A stretch of 64,000 nt of DNA, taken from assembly GCF_001028135.1 (NCBI RefSeq), contig NZ_LDNM01000082.1, positions 17,923 through 81,922 on the forward strand, given 5' to 3'. The position numbers and the translations under genes are program-made. Source of the stretch: Xenorhabdus griffiniae (GTDB lineage Bacteria; Pseudomonadota; Gammaproteobacteria; Enterobacterales; Enterobacteriaceae). Position 1 is the stretch's first letter, and the number at the start of each line of letters is the position of its first letter. The notes below the pieces were generated by a model, which saw nothing but the letters and a program-made list of their open reading frames with translations, searched no databases and was not told the origin of the DNA. Below are positions 49,617 through 59,465 of the stretch, piece after piece.

Positions 49617-51257
49617 TCAGTGATTCACCTTTTTAATATACAAATTCTTTAGATCAACATAATCTTGGGGATCTTTCCCAGTCATTCCCCCAACTGTCGG
49701 GCGAATGAGGCGCACGCTGACGCGGTAATAAACGGGGATCAACCCTGAATCTTTATCAAGCTGGGCTTCGGCTTGCTGATAAAATTCCTTACGGGTTGCA
49801 CTCTCTTTGGCAGTCAGGGCCTGCTTAAGAAAGTTATCAAAAGCCTCACTTTGATAAAAACCAGCATTGTTACTGCTATTTGACAGCCACATATTCAAGA
49901 AAGAAGAAGGTTCGTTATAATCGCCACACCATGTTGCCCTCGCAACGTCATAATTTCCTTGATGGCGGTTCTGGAGAGAGGTTTTCCACTCCTGATTTTG
50001 CAAAGTGACTGTTGCGCCAATATTTTTCTGCCACATAGAAGCCGCAGCAATGGCTTGTTGTTTATTTTGTTCTGATGTGTTGTACAACAAGGTAAATTTA
50101 AGGGGATGACTGGCATCAAAACCCGCTTCCTTCAACAATTCTTTCGCCCGTTGATTACGCTGTTCCTGGGTCCAGCTTGCCCATTCTGGATTAATGGTCA
50201 AACCGTCGCCAATATAAGTCGGAGTAAATCCATACGCCGGAATTTGCCCCTGTGCCATAATTCTTTCGGTGATGATATCGCGATCAAGACTCAGTTTTAT
50301 GGCTTCACGCACCCGTTTATCTTTAAACAGGGGCTTCTGGTTATTGATTTCGTAGTAAAACGTGCACAGATAAGGTGAAACTTGCAATTGTTCGGGTATA
50401 TCCCGTTTCATTTTTTGGTATAGATCAGGAGGAATAGCGTTATCAGTCATATCCACTTCCCCGCTACGATAGCGGTTAACACCACTAACGCCAGAGACAA
50501 TCGGCAGGAAAGTGCCTTTTTCAATGAGGGTTTCTTTATCGTTCCAATACTGAGGATTGCGCGTTAAGATAATTCGCTCATTAACCACCCAATCTTTCAA
50601 TGTATAAGCACCATTGCCAATATAGTTTGCTGGCAATGTCCATTTATTTCCCCATTTTTCAATCACATCTTGCCTGACAGGTTTCATCGCTGTATGGCTT
50701 AACATGTCGACCAGATAAGGCACTGGCTGGCTGAGTGTTACCTGAAAACGGTGATCATCTAACGCCTTGACCCCCAATTGTTCCGGTGATTTTATTCCTT
50801 TCAGAATATCGTCAACGTTCTGAATATAGGCATATTGCAAATAACTGATATAAGGCGACCCAGTATCTGGATCAGCGAGCCGGCGCCAGCTATAGACAAA
50901 ATCCTGCGCAGTCACAGGCTTACCATCACTCCATTTGGCATCATGGCGTAAATAGAACGTCCATACTTTATAATCTTCATTCTCCCATCTTTCTGCTATG
51001 CCAGGCACGGTTTCACCATTTGGCCCTGTCGTTACCAACCCTTCCAGCAGATTGCGGATGATGACGGTTTCTGGAGTACCTTCAACTTTATGAGGGTCCA
51101 ATGAAGTGACTTCGACACCATTGTTAACGGTTATTTCTTGTTTTTCGGTGAGTGTAACGCCTGCGGGAACAGTTGCAGCAATACTCTGCGCGGCGGGAAA
51201 AGAGAATAAAACGATATTCGAAATCAACTGACCTAACTTTGATGTTTTTTTTCTCAT
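49617..51257 (-). CDS. oppA: Second OppA-like oligopeptide-binding protein
   Basis: A 546-residue paralogue directly upstream of the first oppA. The ATG at 51257 has GGAG 7-10 bases upstream and begins a signal peptide cut near AQSIAA. Shared blocks include SLDPHKVEGTPE, WTFYLRHDAKWSDGKPVTAQDFVYSWRRL, LCTFYYEINNQKP and DVARATWCGDYNEPSSFLN. The two copies differ in many positions, so the duplication is not recent and each may favour different peptides. The 122-base gap before oppA lacks a clear promoter, so both may be on one transcript from the long region upstream. Confidence 0.93.
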   Translation of the reverse strand: MRKKTSKLGQLISNIVLFSFPAAQSIAATVPAGVTLTEKQEITVNNGVEVTSLDPHKVEGTPETVIIRNLLEGLVTTGPNGETVPGIAERWENEDYKVWTFYLRHDAKWSDGKPVTAQDFVYSWRRLADPDTGSPYISYLQYAYIQNVDDILKGIKSPEQLGVKALDDHRFQVTLSQPVPYLVDMLSHTAMKPVRQDVIEKWGNKWTLPANYIGNGAYTLKDWVVNERIILTRNPQYWNDKETLIEKGTFLPIVSGVSGVNRYRSGEVDMTDNAIPPDLYQKMKRDIPEQLQVSPYLCTFYYEINNQKPLFKDKRVREAIKLSLDRDIITERIMAQGQIPAYGFTPTYIGDGLTINPEWASWTQEQRNQRAKELLKEAGFDASHPLKFTLLYNTSEQNKQQAIAAASMWQKNIGATVTLQNQEWKTSLQNRHQGNYDVARATWCGDYNEPSSFLNMWLSNSSNNAGFYQSEAFDNFLKQALTAKESATRKEFYQQAEAQLDKDSGLIPVYYRVSVRLIRPTVGGMTGKDPQDYVDLKNLYIKKVNH

Positions 51258-52052
51258 ATTTTGCTCCAAGTTATAAACAGCAAATGAATCGTTTTTAATC
51301 TACTCACTCCAATAATTTAGTTATCACGTTAACAAAGGGTAATTAACCTACTAAAAAATGATGTTCACATAATAATTGTTATTTGATTTTTATAATAAAT
51401 TTATTAAAACATTAATAATATTCGTTACCCCTGCATACAATATATTCGAAAAATTAATGTAACAATCTGATAATAAGGAATTTTATTCTATTACCTCCCG
51501 ACGATATTCATGGTATGTTATCAAAAGAGAAAATAAACATTATTTTAACAAAATGCAATCACTACGGAGTAAAAGTCCATCTTCATCACAAAGTAACGAC
51601 ACAAGCCACCAGTCAAACAAGATTATGAAACGAAAAATACGTGTAGAAAATTACAGTATTATTTTAAGAAAACCACAAACTAAAAAGGAATAAAACATAA
51701 ACAATGGTTTCAAAGAAATTACACCGAAATGATGTTATCGATTAATCGCGCTTTAACTGGTCATTTATCGGTTGGCTTTTGATTAATTTACTCCCAATCC
51801 AAAGGTGAAATTTCATCTTATTGCATAAACAGTTTAAATAAATACATAAGTTATCTTTTCTATATCACAATCACAGCAACCCAGAAAATAAGGTCAGGGT
51901 CTTATAATAAAGATATTAACAATAATTCCATGTTCGAATAATCATATTAATATCAGTTCGCTGCAAAGTTAATAGGTTGTATTTGTACCGTTAAATCCGC
52001 AGGTAAACGCCATTCAGATATCAATAGATACTATTGTTCCAGAAACAATAGA

Positions 52053-52064
52053 TGAATCGAGTCA
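52053..52064 (+). promoter_or_regulatory. Likely Cra (FruR) site upstream of adhE
   Basis: TGAATCGAGTCA matches the Cra consensus TGAAWCGNTTNA at all but one position. It lies about 240 bases upstream of adhE. Cra is reported to repress adhE in E. coli, so the site would link ethanol fermentation to glycolytic flux. Confidence 0.5.
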
Positions 52065-52076
52065 GCTTAATGTTTT

Positions 52077-52092
52077 CATGATCTAAATCACA
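52077..52092 (+). promoter_or_regulatory. Possible CRP-like site upstream of adhE
   Basis: CATGATCTAAATCACA has a full TCACA half-site and a degenerate left half-site (CATGA for TGTGA) at the correct 6-base spacing. It lies 13 bases after the Cra-like site. FNR and CRP share half-site similarity, so either could bind. Confidence 0.4.
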
Positions 52093-52306
52093 ATACTAAT
52101 AACTGTGAATGATAAGCTGTATCCGACGTAGAATTTCAAGGAAAGAAACTATTACTAGATTAATCATTTTGTTAAGCAATTTTTTAAGGCAATTAGCGGT
52201 ATTTACGATGAAATCCAAACGATTAATCTCATAATATTATTTAACACCCTAACAATATTGCATCTGATTGCCTTAAAAAATTTAACATTTATCAGGAGTA
52301 ATTTTT

Positions 52307-54964
52307 ATGGCTGTAACTCAAGTCGCAGAACTCAATGAATTAGTTGCTCGCGTAAAAAAGGCCCAACATGAATTTGCTAATTTTACTCAGGAGCAAGTTG
52401 ACCGAATTTTCCGGGCTGCGGCCCTTGCCGCTGCTGACGCTCGTATTCCACTGGCAAAATTAGCCGTATCTGAATCAGGTATGGGAATTGTGGAAGATAA
52501 AGTGATCAAAAACCACTTCGCTTCTGAGTATATTTATAATGCCTATAAAGATGATAAAACTTGCGGTATTTTGTCTGAAGACAGTACTTTCGGTACTATT
52601 ACTATTGCTGAACCTATTGGCCTGATTTGCGGGATTATTCCAACAACAAACCCAACATCTACTGCAATTTTCAAAGCACTTATCAGCCTGAAAACCCGTA
52701 ATGGTATTATTTTTTCCCCTCATCCACGCGCCAAAAAAGCGACGAACAAAGCGGCAGAAATCGTCTTAAATGCAGCGGTGAACGCAGGGGCACCAAAAGA
52801 CATTATTGGTTGGATAGATGAACCTTCCGTTGAACTTTCCAATGCCTTAATGCACCACCCGGATATTAACCTGATTCTGGCAACCGGTGGCCCTGGCATG
52901 GTCAAAGCAGCCTATAGCTCAGGTAAACCCGCCATTGGTGTCGGAGCTGGCAATACCCCCGTGGTGATTGATGAATCAGCGGATATTAAACGTGCTGTTG
53001 CATCTATCCTGATGTCTAAGACGTTTGATAACGGCGTGATTTGTGCTTCAGAACAATCTGTCATTGTTGTTGATGCTATTTATGAGCAGATTCGTGAGCG
53101 TTTTTCAACTCATGGTGCCTATCTTCTCCAGGGAGAAGAGTTAAAAGCCGTACAGGATATTATTTTGAAAAACGGTAACTTAAATGCAGCGATTGTAGGT
53201 CAACCTGCAACAAAAATTGCTGAAATGGCCGGTCTCAATGTTCCTGAAAGCACTAAAATTCTGATTGGTGAAGTGACTCTGGCAGATGAAACCGAGCCTT
53301 TTGCCCATGAAAAGCTCTCACCACTGCTTGCCATGTATCGTGGCAAAAACCTTGAAGATGCAGTCGAAAAAGCCGAGAAACTGGTTGAGATGGGGGGTAT
53401 TGGACATACTTCATGCCTCTATACCGAACAAGATAATCAGGCAGAGCGTATTAAATATTTTGGTCACAAAATGAAGACCGCACGTATTTTGATCAACACG
53501 CCTGCATCTCAAGGTGGTATCGGAGACTTGTACAACTTTAAGCTGTCTCCTTCTCTGACGCTAGGTTGTGGTTCTTGGGGAGGCAACTCTATTTCTGAAA
53601 ATGTTGGGCCAAAACACCTGATCAATACAAAAACCGTCGCTAAAAGAGCCGAAAATATGTTGTGGCATAAACTTCCAAAATCAATTTATTTCCGACGCGG
53701 CTCTCTGCCCATTGCGTTGGAAGAAGTCGCTACCGATGGTGTTAAACGCGCTTTTATTGTGACAGACCGTTTCTTATTCAATAACGGTTATGCCGATCAG
53801 GTTATTAATGTCTTGAAATCTTATGGCGTTGAAACTGAAGTATTCTTCGAAGTCGAGGCAGATCCAACATTAAGCATCGTTCGCAAAGGTGCTGAACACA
53901 TGCATCTGTTTAAACCGGATGTCATCATTGCCCTTGGCGGCGGTTCCCCGATGGATGCGGCTAAAATTATGTGGGTGATGTATGAGCATCCAGAAACCCA
54001 TTTTGAGGAACTGGCTCTGCGCTTTATGGATATCCGTAAACGTATCTATAAATTCCCCAAAATGGGTGTAAAAGCTAAATTGGTCGCCATTACCACCACC
54101 TCAGGCACGGGTTCAGAAGTCACACCTTTCGCGGTTGTTACCGATGACGTCACCGGGCAGAAATATCCTTTGGCAGACTACGCACTCACCCCTGATATGG
54201 CGATTGTTGACGCGAACCTGGTCATGGATATGCCAAAATCGCTATGTGCTTTTGGTGGTCTGGATGCAGTAACCCACGCATTGGAAGCCTACGTTTCTGT
54301 TTTAGCCAATGAATATTCTGATGGGCAAGCACTGCAAGCACTAAAGCTGCTAAAAGATTATCTGCCGGTTAGTTACCACGAAGGGGCAAAAAACCCCGTT
54401 GCGCGCGAACGTGTCCATAATGCAGCGACGATAGCAGGTATTGCCTTTGCTAATGCATTCTTAGGCGTATGCCACTCTATGGCCCACAAGCTTGGCTCTG
54501 AGTTTCATATCCCTCATGGTTTAGCTAATGCCCTGTTAATTTGTAACGTAATCCGCTACAACGCTAATAATAATCCAACAAAACAGACTGCTTTTAGCCA
54601 ATATGATCGTCCACAAGCACGACGTCGCTATGCGGAAATTGCAGATCATTTGGGGCTAACCTCATCAGATGATCGTACTGCTGCCAAGATTGAAAAACTA
54701 TTGGCCTGGCTGGACGAAATGAAGTCTCAACTAGATATTCCAGCTTCAATTCGTGAAACAGGGGTGCAAGAAGCTGATTTCCTGGCAAAAATCGACAAGC
54801 TTGCAGAAGACGCATTTGATGACCAATGCACCGGTGCAAATCCGCGCTACCCATTAATTTCTGAATTGAAACAACTGCTGCTAGATTCTTTTTATGGCCG
54901 TAAATTTACCGAAGAGGACAAACCACTGGGGGCAGTCAAATCAAATAGAAAAAATAATAAGTAA
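52307..54964 (+). CDS. adhE: AdhE, bifunctional acetaldehyde/alcohol dehydrogenase
   Basis: AdhE reduces acetyl-CoA to acetaldehyde and then to ethanol, regenerating NAD in fermentation; it assembles into spirosomes. The 885-residue protein (891 in E. coli) has an aldehyde dehydrogenase half (about 1-440) with catalytic Cys246 in GVICASEQS and the cofactor loop GVGAGNTPVV, and an iron-dependent alcohol dehydrogenase half (about 450-870) with ALGGGSPMDAAKIMW and the metal-ligand segments GGLDAVTHALEAYVS and GVCHSMAHKLG. CAGGAGT lies 9 bases before the ATG. Confidence 0.97.
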   Translation: MAVTQVAELNELVARVKKAQHEFANFTQEQVDRIFRAAALAAADARIPLAKLAVSESGMGIVEDKVIKNHFASEYIYNAYKDDKTCGILSEDSTFGTITIAEPIGLICGIIPTTNPTSTAIFKALISLKTRNGIIFSPHPRAKKATNKAAEIVLNAAVNAGAPKDIIGWIDEPSVELSNALMHHPDINLILATGGPGMVKAAYSSGKPAIGVGAGNTPVVIDESADIKRAVASILMSKTFDNGVICASEQSVIVVDAIYEQIRERFSTHGAYLLQGEELKAVQDIILKNGNLNAAIVGQPATKIAEMAGLNVPESTKILIGEVTLADETEPFAHEKLSPLLAMYRGKNLEDAVEKAEKLVEMGGIGHTSCLYTEQDNQAERIKYFGHKMKTARILINTPASQGGIGDLYNFKLSPSLTLGCGSWGGNSISENVGPKHLINTKTVAKRAENMLWHKLPKSIYFRRGSLPIALEEVATDGVKRAFIVTDRFLFNNGYADQVINVLKSYGVETEVFFEVEADPTLSIVRKGAEHMHLFKPDVIIALGGGSPMDAAKIMWVMYEHPETHFEELALRFMDIRKRIYKFPKMGVKAKLVAITTTSGTGSEVTPFAVVTDDVTGQKYPLADYALTPDMAIVDANLVMDMPKSLCAFGGLDAVTHALEAYVSVLANEYSDGQALQALKLLKDYLPVSYHEGAKNPVARERVHNAATIAGIAFANAFLGVCHSMAHKLGSEFHIPHGLANALLICNVIRYNANNNPTKQTAFSQYDRPQARRRYAEIADHLGLTSSDDRTAAKIEKLLAWLDEMKSQLDIPASIRETGVQEADFLAKIDKLAEDAFDDQCTGANPRYPLISELKQLLLDSFYGRKFTEEDKPLGAVKSNRKNNK

Positions 54965-55001
54965 GAAAGAATAATAAATGATAGGCTGATGGATGTAACT
55001 T

Positions 55002-55033
55002 AAAAGGCGTTAGGGCAACCCGGCGCCTTTTTA
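55002..55033 (+). terminator. Rho-independent terminator of adhE
   Basis: AAAAGGCG at 55002-55009 pairs with CGCCTTTT at 55024-55031, with a nested GGG/CCC pair in the loop, ending in TTTTT. It lies 37 bases after the adhE stop. Confidence 0.85.
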
Positions 55034-55107
55034 CTATTTTATTTTCCAGCCTTCTCAGCCTATACTCGATAAACTTCAAGTTGCAATCCGCCTGACGACG
55101 CGAGGCC

Positions 55108-55138
55108 TTATATTTCCCCGCTGCGCGAGGAAATATAA
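55108..55138. repeat. Palindromic repeat-like element between adhE and tdk
   Basis: TTATATTTCC at 55108-55117 is an exact 10-bp inverted repeat of 55129-55138, around a GC-rich 11-base loop CCGCTGCGCGA. It sits inside a distinct block (about 55070-55165) with CCTGACG occurring twice, flanking the hairpin. AT stem with GC loop is the reverse of a terminator. The block resembles short interspersed elements of this bacterial group, but I see no second copy in the window. Confidence 0.5.
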
Positions 55139-55202
55139 CACGCATCCTGACGTTGGATTGGTATATATAGTTTTAGATTTCTCGATGACAACTGGCGGCG
55201 TA

Positions 55203-55799
55203 TTAAACCTTTTTGGCCCTGGCTTCACGAATAACGTCAGTATAATGCCTGCGACACACAGAGACGTATTTTTCGTTACCACCAATATCAACCTGAGCAC
55301 CATCGTAAACAACGTTGCCATCGTTGCCAAAACGAAGTACACAGCTGGCTTTTCTCCCACAATGACAGATTGTTTTCAACTCTACCAATTTATCTGACCA
55401 CGCAAGGAGATATTCACTGCCGCTGAATAACTCACCTTGAAAATCTGTCCTTAAACCATAACAAAGAACAGGGATATCATCATAATCTACAATTTCACAC
55501 AGTTGCTCGACGTGCTCTTTCGTTAAAAATTGGCATTCATCAATCAAAACGCAATGGACTTTTTCTGCCCTATTTTCCTTTCTGATAAGTTCAGCAATAT
55601 TTGTTTTTGGTGAAAACAACAACGCTCCAGCGGATAATCCAATACGGGAACTGACCTTTCCTTTACCGAATCGAGTATCGATCTCTGCTGTAAAGATCAG
55701 CGTTCTCATTCCCCTTTCGTTATAGTTATAGGAAGACTGCAATAAGGAAGTTGATTTCCCTGCGTTCATGGCGGAATAATAAAAATAAAGCTGAGCCAT
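55203..55799 (-). CDS. tdk: Thymidine kinase
   Basis: Tdk phosphorylates thymidine in the salvage pathway. The 198-residue protein has the P-loop [20 protein letters not shown] near residues 7-26, DECQFLT near 87 with the Walker B Asp, the lasso-loop sequence [14 protein letters not shown], and zinc-binding Cys pairs in CHCGRKASC and VCRRHY. The frame opens at 55892, but the ATG at 55799 gives the family N-terminus MAQLYFYYS. An ATG four codons upstream (55811) is possible. It is a little shorter than E. coli Tdk (205). Confidence 0.95.
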   Translation of the reverse strand: MAQLYFYYSAMNAGKSTSLLQSSYNYNERGMRTLIFTAEIDTRFGKGKVSSRIGLSAGALLFSPKTNIAELIRKENRAEKVHCVLIDECQFLTKEHVEQLCEIVDYDDIPVLCYGLRTDFQGELFSGSEYLLAWSDKLVELKTICHCGRKASCVLRFGNDGNVVYDGAQVDIGGNEKYVSVCRRHYTDVIREARAKKV

Positions 55800-56442
55800 T
55801 GGCCTGTTCATCCTCTTGTCAAATTTAATCAGGCGATATAACAGCACCAGTTTACCACAAACTCTGGTTAAAATTATCCCTGTCATTGTCAAATGTGGAG
55901 TAACAGAAACAAATTAAAATGAATAAGAAAAGATTATTTTCATGATAATCATCACATTTGCGCATATAAAATCAGCACTACAAGGACTTCCTGCATACCA
56001 AATGCACAAAATTAACATAAAAAGAAAATAGCTATTTTTACCCTCATCCTTTGAATATTAATAATCATAGTGGTTTACTTTTGTTCAATTCACCCACCAT
56101 GATCATAACTAATGGATTACCCATAAAAAACTTTCATCTTACACTTACTCATCAACTTATTTTCAGAAAAACAGTTAATGTTTCTTACGCATTGACTATA
56201 AATTAGTTTTATACCCTAAGTTTTATCCCTTACTAAACTTTACAGTAATCCCCTTCATTCTTATTGAAAAATGGTAAACCTAATAGCCGGATTAAAACGC
56301 AATATATCGATTACTTCAAAAATTGCATTTTAAAATGACATGTTTTAGCCTAAGAAAGTAAATTCACTATTGCAGAAAATAAAATAGCATTCTATTATTA
56401 TCTCTACATCAGCTATCATCATTATAATTTGAGACCAGGACA
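55800..56442. other. AT-rich gap between tdk and hns
   Basis: The 643 bases between the divergent tdk and hns genes hold no convincing gene. The sequence is strongly AT-rich with A- and T-tracts, which fits intrinsically curved DNA and H-NS autoregulation as known for E. coli hns. I saw no clear regulator site beyond that. Confidence 0.5.
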
Positions 56443-56844
56443 ATGAGCGAAAATTTAAAATCCTTAAATAACATCCGTACCTTGCGCGCACAAGCAAGAG
56501 AATGTGAACTTACTACTTTGGAAGAAATGCTGGAAAAACTTACGACTGTTGTTGAAGAACGTCGTGACGAAGAAAATCAGGCTCGTGTACAAATAGAAGA
56601 GCGTACACGTAAACTTCAAGAATACCGTGAAATGCTGGAAAAAGATGGTATTGAATTAAGCGATTTAGTAGATGCTTTAAGTGGTAAATCTACTGGTAAA
56701 TCTAAACGTGCCGCGCGTCCAGCTAAATATTCATACATTGATGAAGGTGAAACTAAAACCTGGACTGGCCAAGGCCGTACCCCCGCTGTAATCAAAAAAG
56801 CAATTGAAGAAGAAGGTAAAAAACTGGAAGATTTCCTGATCTAA
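56443..56844 (+). CDS. hns: H-NS nucleoid protein and silencer of AT-rich DNA
   Basis: H-NS binds AT-rich DNA and silences acquired genes. The 133-residue protein (137 in E. coli) opens with the oligomerisation coiled coil ([20 protein letters not shown] and on to about residue 80), then a linker with basic [14 protein letters not shown], and the DNA-binding domain with the core [15 protein letters not shown] near 105-119. The ATG at 56443 has CAGGA 5-9 bases upstream. The tdk-hns-galU order is that of E. coli, with two extra genes before galU. Confidence 0.97.
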   Translation: MSENLKSLNNIRTLRAQARECELTTLEEMLEKLTTVVEERRDEENQARVQIEERTRKLQEYREMLEKDGIELSDLVDALSGKSTGKSKRAARPAKYSYIDEGETKTWTGQGRTPAVIKKAIEEEGKKLEDFLI

Positions 56845-56866
56845 TCAGTTGCTTTAAGACCTGATA

Positions 56867-56899
56867 ACAAAAATACCCTTGATAGGGTATTTTTGTTTT
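56867..56899 (+). terminator. Rho-independent terminator of hns
   Basis: A 13-bp perfect stem (56867-56879 with 56884-56896) has a 4-base loop TGAT and ends in TTTT. It lies 23 bases after the hns stop. Confidence 0.9.
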
Positions 56900-57040
56900 A
56901 TGATTAATATTACTAACTAGGTTAATTACGGGCTGATGTAGAAACACAGAGAGCTATATTAGTGACTAAGTCATCTTCATATTCTCGATGTGATAAAAAA
57001 CAATTTAACACTAACTTAGTTTTTTATTAACATAAAGTTA

Positions 57041-57069
57041 TAGAAAAGGAGCTAACCGCTCCTTTTCTA
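57041..57069 (-). terminator. Terminator of the galU-ugd-epimerase operon
   Basis: A 12-bp perfect stem (57041-57052 with 57058-57069) with loop TAACC lies 10 bases past the epimerase stop on the minus strand. On the plus strand it is followed by TTTTT, so it may act in both directions. Confidence 0.75.
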
Positions 57070-57078
57070 TTTTTGCTG

Positions 57079-58089
57079 TCATCGCTTCTGATAAAAGCCT
57101 AAATACCAATCGGTAAATCGTTTCACCCCTTCCTTTACCTGTGTGTTAGGTGAAAAACCAATCTTATTGTAAAGCGCGTTTGAATCTGCACATGTTGACA
57201 ATACATCGCCATCTTGAATTTCCATAAAGTTTTTCTTTGCCTCAATTCCTAATGAGGTTTCAATGGCTTCAATAAAATCACCCAGTTTTGTCGGTTGTCC
57301 ATTTCCAATATTGTAAACCCGGTATGGCGCAGAGCTGGCAGATATTTGCCCATCCTCAACTGACCAGTCTTTATTGGAAGCAGGAATGATATCCTGCAAT
57401 CTGATTATAGATTCAACAATGTCATCAATATATGTGAAATCCCTCACCATATTGCCATGATTATAAACATCAATCGGCTGACCTTCTAACATAGCCTTAG
57501 TGAATTTAAATAAAGCCATGTCAGGGCGCCCCCACGGTCCATATACGGTAAAAAATCTTAATCCTGTAGTGGGAAGTTGATAAAGATGTGAATAGCTGTG
57601 AGACATTAACTCATCGGCTTTTTTTGTTGCTGCATATAAAGAAACCGGATGATCAACGGAGTCATCAGTAGAAAAAGGTTGCTTTTTATTTAAGCCATAG
57701 ACTGAACTGGAAGATGCATATAATAGATGCTCTACAGAATGATGGCGGCAACCTTCAAGTATATTGATGTGACCGACGATATTGGCATCTATATATGCCA
57801 TAGGGTTTTGTATTGAATAACGCACACCCGGTTGGGCCCCTAAATGGATAACTCGCTGGAATTGATGTTTCGCAAACAATTCGGGTATTGCAACTCTGTC
57901 AGCCAGGTCTAATTTTTGAAATTTGAAATTTGAATAAGAGAGTAATAAATTTAATCTCGCCTGTTTCAAATTAACATCATAATAATCGTTGAGGTTATCG
58001 ATACCAACAACCTCATACCCCATATTCAATAGCCGCTGACTAACATGAAAACCTATAAAACCAGCAGAGCCTGTAACTAAAAATTTCAT
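57079..58089 (-). CDS. NAD-dependent epimerase, probably UDP-glucuronate 4-epimerase
   Basis: A 336-residue extended SDR. The NAD-binding TGSAGFIGFHVSQRL is at residues 6-20; the catalytic set is YAATK near 152-156 with Ser/Thr upstream in YASSSSVYG. IDNLNDYYDVNLKQARL near 35-51 is a signature of UDP-glucuronate epimerases (CapI, WbpP-like), and the size fits. Position directly after ugd, whose product is UDP-glucuronate, supports conversion to UDP-galacturonate for LPS or capsule. It starts 8 bases after ugd. A UDP-glucose or UDP-GlcNAc epimerase is less likely. Confidence 0.88.
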   Translation of the reverse strand: MKFLVTGSAGFIGFHVSQRLLNMGYEVVGIDNLNDYYDVNLKQARLNLLLSYSNFKFQKLDLADRVAIPELFAKHQFQRVIHLGAQPGVRYSIQNPMAYIDANIVGHINILEGCRHHSVEHLLYASSSSVYGLNKKQPFSTDDSVDHPVSLYAATKKADELMSHSYSHLYQLPTTGLRFFTVYGPWGRPDMALFKFTKAMLEGQPIDVYNHGNMVRDFTYIDDIVESIIRLQDIIPASNKDWSVEDGQISASSAPYRVYNIGNGQPTKLGDFIEAIETSLGIEAKKNFMEIQDGDVLSTCADSNALYNKIGFSPNTQVKEGVKRFTDWYLGFYQKR

Positions 58090-58097
58090 AAATTAAC

Positions 58098-59441
58098 TCA
58101 AATGACGGGTTTGATTGAGGCACCGCGACCAATACCATAATAAGTAAAACCACGTGATTGCAGGCGTTCGGGATCATAAAGATTGCGTCCATCAAAAATC
58201 ACCGGCGTTTTTAATGAATCCTTAATCACATCAAAATCAGGTGCTCTGAAATTTTGCCATTCTGTACAGATAATCAAAGCATCAGCACCTTTTAATGCCG
58301 CTTCTTTTGTTCCCATTAAAGAGAGATCATCACGCTGCCCATAAATACGTTGGGCTTCCTGCATAGCTTCAGGATCATACGCCTGAACGTTAGCGCCGTA
58401 TTTCCATAACGTTTCCATCAAGACACGGCTCGATGCTGCACGCATATCATCTGTATTAGGTTTAAATGACAGCCCCCAAATAGCAAATGTCTTGTCCGAT
58501 AAATCATCACCAAAATGGTGTCTTACAAAAGCAGGTAATTTACTTTTCTGTTTTTCGTTAACCTGCTCCACTGCCTGAAGAATTTTGGGTGTATATCCAA
58601 TTTGTTCAGAAGTCCGGATCAATGCCTGAACATCTTTAGGGAAACATGAACCGCCATATCCACATCCAGGGTAAATAAAGTGATATCCGATGCGTGAGTC
58701 GGAACCAATTCCCTGGCGCACATGTTCAATGTCAGCTCCCAGCATTTCAGCCAAGTTAGCCATTTCATTCATAAAACTGATTTTTGTCGCCAACATGCAG
58801 TTAGCTGCATATTTAGTCAATTCAGCACTGCGGATATCCATGACTATCATACGATCATGGTTACGATTAAATGGCTCATACAGTTCACGCATGACATCAA
58901 CCACATCATCATTATCACAACCAATAATAATGCGTTCAGGCCGCATACAATCAGCAATAGCGGCGCCTTCTTTCAAAAACTCAGGATTGGAAACGACATC
59001 AAATGGAAGTTCCAGATTACGCTCTGCCAATGTTGCTTGCATCACTGCCCTGACTTTATCAGCCGTACCTACCGGCACAGTTGACTTGTCAACAACAACT
59101 TTGTAACCATCCATATTTTCCGCAATCGTTCTGGCTACAGCAGTAACATACTTAAGATCAGCAGAGCCATCTTCATCAGGAGGTGTGCCTACTGCAATAA
59201 ACTGTAATTTGCCATGAGCAATACCGGCTTTGGCATCCGTTGTAAAATTCAGCCGTCCTTCAGCATGATTTTTCTTTACCAAGGGCGTCAAGCCCGGCTC
59301 AAAGATAGGAATTTGACCGTTTTTCAAGTTCTCGACTTTTTTTGCATCAACATCGACACAAAGAACATCATGCCCCACTTCAGCAAATACGGTTGCTTGC
59401 ACTAAGCCTACGTAGCCAATACCAAATACAGTAACTTTCAT
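58098..59441 (-). CDS. ugd: UDP-glucose 6-dehydrogenase
   Basis: Ugd oxidises UDP-glucose to UDP-glucuronate. The 447-residue protein has the NAD-binding [20 protein letters not shown] near 7-26, the [11 protein letters not shown] segment near 118, and the catalytic Cys in [18 protein letters not shown] near 257-274. It belongs to the longer Ugd form, not the 388-residue E. coli type. The product can feed UDP-galacturonate (next gene) and aminoarabinose for lipid A. It follows galU by 24 bases. Confidence 0.95.
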   Translation of the reverse strand: MKVTVFGIGYVGLVQATVFAEVGHDVLCVDVDAKKVENLKNGQIPIFEPGLTPLVKKNHAEGRLNFTTDAKAGIAHGKLQFIAVGTPPDEDGSADLKYVTAVARTIAENMDGYKVVVDKSTVPVGTADKVRAVMQATLAERNLELPFDVVSNPEFLKEGAAIADCMRPERIIIGCDNDDVVDVMRELYEPFNRNHDRMIVMDIRSAELTKYAANCMLATKISFMNEMANLAEMLGADIEHVRQGIGSDSRIGYHFIYPGCGYGGSCFPKDVQALIRTSEQIGYTPKILQAVEQVNEKQKSKLPAFVRHHFGDDLSDKTFAIWGLSFKPNTDDMRAASSRVLMETLWKYGANVQAYDPEAMQEAQRIYGQRDDLSLMGTKEAALKGADALIICTEWQNFRAPDFDVIKDSLKTPVIFDGRNLYDPERLQSRGFTYYGIGRGASIKPVI

Positions 59442-59465
59442 ATCACACCTTAAAGTACGAGTAGA

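Larger units (their letters stand above)
51258..52306. other. 1,049-bp AT-rich intergenic region between oppA2 and adhE
   Basis: No gene is visible on either strand. E. coli has ychE in this interval. The left part should hold the opp promoter and the right part the long adhE leader and promoters. Possible regulator sites are listed separately (52053-52064 and 52077-52092). The DNA is very AT-rich with many A- and T-tracts, the kind of sequence H-NS binds. Confidence 0.6.
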
